From Clostridiales bacterium (lineage in GTDB: Bacteria > Bacillota > Clostridia > Oscillospirales > CAG-382): 8,338 nucleotides of DNA. Below, in pieces: positions 6,347-8,338 of this stretch. Position numbers and translations under genes: made by a program. The notes beneath the pieces were generated by a model, which was given only the letters and a program-made list of their open reading frames with translations, was not told the DNA's origin and did no database searches. Position 1 is the first letter of the stretch. Each line of letters starts with the position of its first letter. The DNA is taken from NCBI GenBank assembly GCA_004553575.1, contig SFLA01000050.1, positions 1 through 8,338 of the forward strand, in the 5' to 3' direction.

Positions 6347-6577
6347 ATGAATAAGGTCACGCTTCGCCGGTTTCGGCCGGGTGACGAATATGCAGTCTCG
6401 GATTTGATATGTAAAACGCTGGCGGTCAGCAACCGAAAGGATTATCCTCCCGAGTTTATCAAAGAAAACATAAGCAGTCACTCCCCGGAGGTGATTGCCG
6501 CAAAAGCTTCGATATGTATTCGCGGTTCTTGCCGCAGCGCAGCCGGTTCGGCATTAAAAAACTTTGGTATAAAATGA
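6347..6577 (+). pseudogene. Truncated GNAT N-acetyltransferase (N-terminal part only)
   Basis: From ATG 6347, with GGAGA at 6336-6340 six bases upstream, the frame gives 76 residues. The first 55 or so look like the start of a GNAT enzyme: V-T-L-R-R-F-R-P-G-D-E-Y-A-V-S-D-L-I, then S-N-R-K-D-Y-P-P-E-F-I, then S-H-S-P-E-V-I-A-A-K-A-S. In related enzymes the acetyl-CoA-binding strands and the Q/R-x-x-G-x-G/A loop would follow. Here the sequence changes after residue 55 to a Ser/Ala/Arg-rich tail and stops, so the whole catalytic part is missing. This looks like a deletion or recombination remnant rather than a working enzyme. The next gene, a complete and different GNAT, begins 21 bases after the stop. 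A short functional protein cannot be excluded, since start and ribosome binding site are intact. Confidence 0.6.
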
Positions 6578-6598
6578 AATCCGCCCGAGGGTATACAT

Positions 6599-7174
6599 AT
6601 GATGATGAACGAGATTACAATCAGGCCGGAAGAACATAGGGATTATAAAAGTATTGTTTCGCTTATCCTTCGTTCGTTCAGGGAAGGAACGGATTATTCC
6701 GACGGAACGGATATCATTGCTTTGGTCGAGGAAATCCGCGATTCCCGTTATTATATTCCGGAGTTGTCGTTTGTGGCTGAAACTGATAACAGGATTGTGG
6801 GACATTTTATGTTTTCGGAGTTTCCGCTGTCACCGACGCGGGAGGGCGGACACAACGGCGTTACGGATTCCGGTATTGTTATGCTGGCGCCGGTATCAGT
6901 TCACGCGGATTATTTTCGCCGCGGAATCGGAACCGCTATGTTAAGGCTGGGAATTGAAAAAGTGAGGGAATCGGGCTATAAGGGGGTAACCGTTGAGGGT
7001 AACTACAGGTTTTATAATCGGATAGGGTTCCGGACCTCATCGGAATTCAATATTTATCCGACAAGCGGATATCCGATGAAAGAACCGAGGTGCATGATGT
7101 GTCAGGAGACCTATGAGGGAGCGTTGGAAGGCATACACGGATATATCGTTTATGATATGTACTGCAACGCATAG
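6599..7174 (+). CDS. GNAT-family N-acetyltransferase
   Basis: This is a complete 191-residue acetyl-CoA-dependent N-acetyltransferase. The N-terminal strand I-T-I-R-P-E-E-H-R-D-Y is typical. The acetyl-CoA pyrophosphate loop is R-R-G-I-G-T at 107-112, preceded by the strand L-A-P-V-S-V-H at 96-102. The C-terminal strand and helix read G-V-T-V-E-G-N-Y-R-F-Y-N-R-I-G-F at 129-144. The pattern resembles YhbS-like GNATs, where the substrate is usually unknown. ATG 6599 has GAGGG at 6587-6591 seven bases upstream. The next two codons are also ATG, so the start could shift by one or two residues. It lies directly after the truncated GNAT, but the two N-terminal sequences differ, so they are not simple duplicates. 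Confidence 0.88.
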   Translation: MMMNEITIRPEEHRDYKSIVSLILRSFREGTDYSDGTDIIALVEEIRDSRYYIPELSFVAETDNRIVGHFMFSEFPLSPTREGGHNGVTDSGIVMLAPVSVHADYFRRGIGTAMLRLGIEKVRESGYKGVTVEGNYRFYNRIGFRTSSEFNIYPTSGYPMKEPRCMMCQETYEGALEGIHGYIVYDMYCNA

Positions 7175-7436
7175 ACTGCGGCGGTTTCCCGAATACAGCT
7201 TATAAACAGCCTGCATACGGATTTTTGATTATTCTTTTATCCGGTATCGGCGTGCTGAAGCTGACGGAATCTGAGCGGAATCGCGGGCTGGTGCCGGAAT
7301 GGATTGACATAAGTTCCTTTGCATTGTATCCAAACACCGGGAATATGCCGCCGTAAACGAAGAAAAGAGAGGCGCGTATTTACGCGAATACACCGCGATA
7401 ACGCAGTATCCGGACTCGCTGAAAACCGCAGAATAA
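7156..7436 (+). pseudogene. Frameshifted remnant of an unrecognised protein gene
   Basis: No intact gene fills the 353 bases between the acetyltransferase and the zincin, but two adjoining frames look protein-like. The first is open from about 7156 to 7353. It holds a hydrophobic stretch, Y-G-F-L-I-I-L-L-S-G-I-G-V-L, then R-N-R-G-L-V-P-E-W-I-D-I-S-S-F-A-L-Y and G-N-M-P-P before TAA at 7354-7356. In another frame, from about 7356 to TAA 7434-7436, comes N-E-E-K-R-G-A-Y-L-R-E-Y-T-A-I and then Q-Y-P-D-S-L-K-T-A-E. Adding one base near 7354 would join them into a single sequence. No start codon with a ribosome binding site is visible at the 5' side. A degraded gene, or a sequencing indel in a real one, is more likely than chance, but I do not recognise the family. 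Confidence 0.4.
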
Positions 7437-7438
7437 TT

Positions 7439-7465
7439 CCCCTGCTTCGGGGTGTTTGCTTTTTG
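7439..7465 (+). terminator. Possible weak intrinsic terminator
   Basis: CCCC at 7439-7442 pairs with GGGG at 7449-7452 around TGCTTC, followed by a T-rich stretch TGTTTGCTTTTTG. It sits directly after the remnant's TAA at 7434-7436, where a terminator would be expected if that frame was once a gene. The stem is only four base pairs, so termination would be modest. The T-rich part overlaps the proposed -35 of the next promoter. Confidence 0.4.
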
Positions 7466-7484
7466 CTCCGTACCGTGCTATAAT
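7456..7484 (+). promoter_or_regulatory. Probable promoter of the DUF3267 gene
   Basis: A perfect TATAAT -10 at 7479-7484 lies 17 bases after TTGCTT (7456-7461), a weak -35 with only the TTG conserved. Transcription would start near 7491, giving a leader of about 37 bases that includes the GGAGGA ribosome binding site at 7517-7522. A second TATAAT at 7505-7510 is too close to the start codon to serve. Confidence 0.5.
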
Positions 7485-7527
7485 CGGTCGCGGGATCATG
7501 ACAGTATAATTCATTCGGAGGATAGCT

Positions 7528-8118
7528 ATGAAAGAAGGCAAGACCTTTGTGACCGATCTGCCGGACGGGTATACGGCGGCGGCGACGGTAGATGCTAAGG
7601 ATAAGAAAACCATAATCATTATGAATGCCGCGGCGCTGGCGGTGATGGTTTTAACGGCTGGTATCGCCTGGGCGGTAATACGACCGTCGGAACCATTGTA
7701 CGAGTATATCGGTTTCGCACGGTATATGTTGTTCTTGGCGGCAATTCTGCTCTATATCGTACTGCACGAGCTGGTGCACGGAGCCGCTTACCGTTTGCTT
7801 ACCGGCCGCAAACTGACCTTCGGCCTTACGTTATCGGTTGCATACTGCGGGGTGCCCGATATTTACGTATACAGAAAAACGGCGCTTATATCGCTGCTTG
7901 CGCCGTTTACGGTGTTTATTCCCGTGTTTCTGCTGCCTGCGGTGCTGCTTCCCGGGGAATGGGACCGCTTCTTTGCGTCGGTATTGCTGGCGATACATCT
8001 TAGCGGCTGCGTAGGGGATCTGTACGATACTCTGTTATACGCGTTGAAGTTCCGCAATCCGCTAACACTTATGCGAGATACCGGTCCGAAGCAGACCTTT
8101 TATATTCCGCAGCGGTAA
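7528..8118 (+). CDS. DUF3267 putative zincin membrane metalloprotease
   Basis: This 196-residue integral membrane protein carries the zinc motif H-E-L-V-H at residues 80-84, inside a hydrophobic segment. Membrane helices are visible at about 29-51, 62-82, 118-141 and 148-162. A second conserved site, H-L-S-G-C-V-G-D-L-Y-D at 157-167, places Gly163-Asp164 in the final helix, where this family is thought to supply a further metal ligand. The architecture matches the DUF3267 (putative zincin peptidase) family, distantly like site-2-type intramembrane proteases. Substrate and activity are unknown. The ATG has GGAGGA five bases upstream. The gene stands alone, with its own promoter upstream and a strong bidirectional terminator downstream. 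The short hydrophilic N-terminus (1-28) is probably cytoplasmic. Confidence 0.85.
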   Translation: MKEGKTFVTDLPDGYTAAATVDAKDKKTIIIMNAAALAVMVLTAGIAWAVIRPSEPLYEYIGFARYMLFLAAILLYIVLHELVHGAAYRLLTGRKLTFGLTLSVAYCGVPDIYVYRKTALISLLAPFTVFIPVFLLPAVLLPGEWDRFFASVLLAIHLSGCVGDLYDTLLYALKFRNPLTLMRDTGPKQTFYIPQR

Positions 8119-8132
8119 GAGATGTCCGTAAA

Positions 8133-8170
8133 AAACGGCAGAGGCATTTGGATGCCTCTGCCGTTTATTT
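8133..8170. terminator. Bidirectional intrinsic terminator between convergent genes
   Basis: Bases 8133-8146 pair perfectly with 8153-8166 (14 bp) around a six-base loop. On the plus strand the stem ends in TTTATTT (8164-8170). On the minus strand it ends in a run of Ts, complementary to the A run at 8130-8135. It lies 14 bases after the zincin stop and 15 bases beyond the dockerin gene's stop, so it serves both convergent genes. Confidence 0.9.
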
Positions 8171-8181
8171 GTATAATCAAC

Positions 8182-8338
8182 TTATATAATTACGTAAGTT
8201 CCGAGGAAGTGCCGCTTTATCATAGAAGCATCCGCGTTGTATGTACCCAGCACGATACGCTTTGCCATAAGATAGTCCGCGGCGGTAATGGCACCGTCCC
8301 CGTTGACATCGCCGGGAAGCGCGTACGCGGAATCTTCC
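8182..8338 (-). CDS. C-terminal end of a dockerin-containing protein, partial
   Basis: On the minus strand a frame entering at the window edge runs 51 residues to TAA (complement of 8182-8184). It contains a type I dockerin repeat: G-D-V-N-G-D-G-A-I-T-A-A-D supplies the EF-hand-like calcium loop (residues 9-21), followed by the helix Y-L-M-A-K-R-I-V-L-G-T-Y. A second helix follows almost at once as A-S-M-I-K-R-H-F-L-G-T-Y-V-I-I. It keeps the K-R-x-x-L-G-T-Y pattern but has lost its calcium loop, with only N-A-D between. Dockerins anchor secreted enzymes or other proteins to cohesin scaffolds, or occur in other extracellular proteins of Clostridia. The catalytic or other domains lie outside the window, so the parent protein cannot be named. 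Confidence 0.82.
   Translation of the reverse strand, partial: EDSAYALPGDVNGDGAITAADYLMAKRIVLGTYNADASMIKRHFLGTYVII

Noticed and set aside
7380..7619. Minus-strand open frame across the gap and the zincin start
   Set aside because: It runs over the zincin promoter, ribosome binding site and first 30 codons, and its translation is unremarkable.

Overview
The window looks like a chromosomal segment from an anaerobic Clostridia-type Firmicute, probably a gut or rumen member of the Oscillospiraceae/Ruminococcaceae. The reasons are inference from content: a LiaF/LiaG-like envelope-stress pair, strong GGAGG-type ribosome binding sites, a small Cys-rich protein beside an iron-sulfur flavoprotein, a DUF3267 zincin, and a type I dockerin tail on the minus strand. 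Base composition looks about half GC by eye. No phage, insertion sequence, CRISPR array, tRNA or rRNA was seen. Every recognised gene except the last reads on the plus strand.

Layout. (1) 1-1448: a LiaF-like membrane protein cut by the window start, then a LiaG/DUF4097-like beta-repeat protein joined by an ATGA overlap; a terminator-like hairpin follows. (2) 1625-5687: a TetR-family regulator with a near-consensus promoter carrying a palindromic operator between -35 and -10. After it come a 58-residue six-cysteine mini-protein, a flavodoxin-fold protein with a CX2CX2CX7C cluster motif, and an ABC ATPase/permease pair. Spacings within the last four genes are 11 nt, 20 nt and a 1-nt overlap, so they look like one transcription unit, plausibly a TetR-linked detoxification/export cassette. 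(3) 5714-6187: a perfect 15-bp hairpin, then a small lipoprotein. (4) 6347-7436: an acetyltransferase remnant, an intact GNAT acetyltransferase, and a decayed or frameshifted reading frame of unknown family. This is the least tidy part of the window. (5) 7456-8338: a promoter and a DUF3267 membrane zincin, converging through a bidirectional terminator on the 3' end of a minus-strand dockerin-bearing gene that leaves the window.

How the genes may work together: the LiaF/LiaG pair and the TetR/ABC cassette both suggest responses to envelope or drug stress, and the flavoprotein plus Cys-rich mini-protein suggest a redox step coupled to the exporter. These links are inferred from gene order only. 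I see no clearly new multi-gene system. The best candidates for closer study are the mini-protein/Fe-S flavoprotein pair, the dockerin with a lost second calcium loop, and the two damaged reading frames around the intact acetyltransferase.
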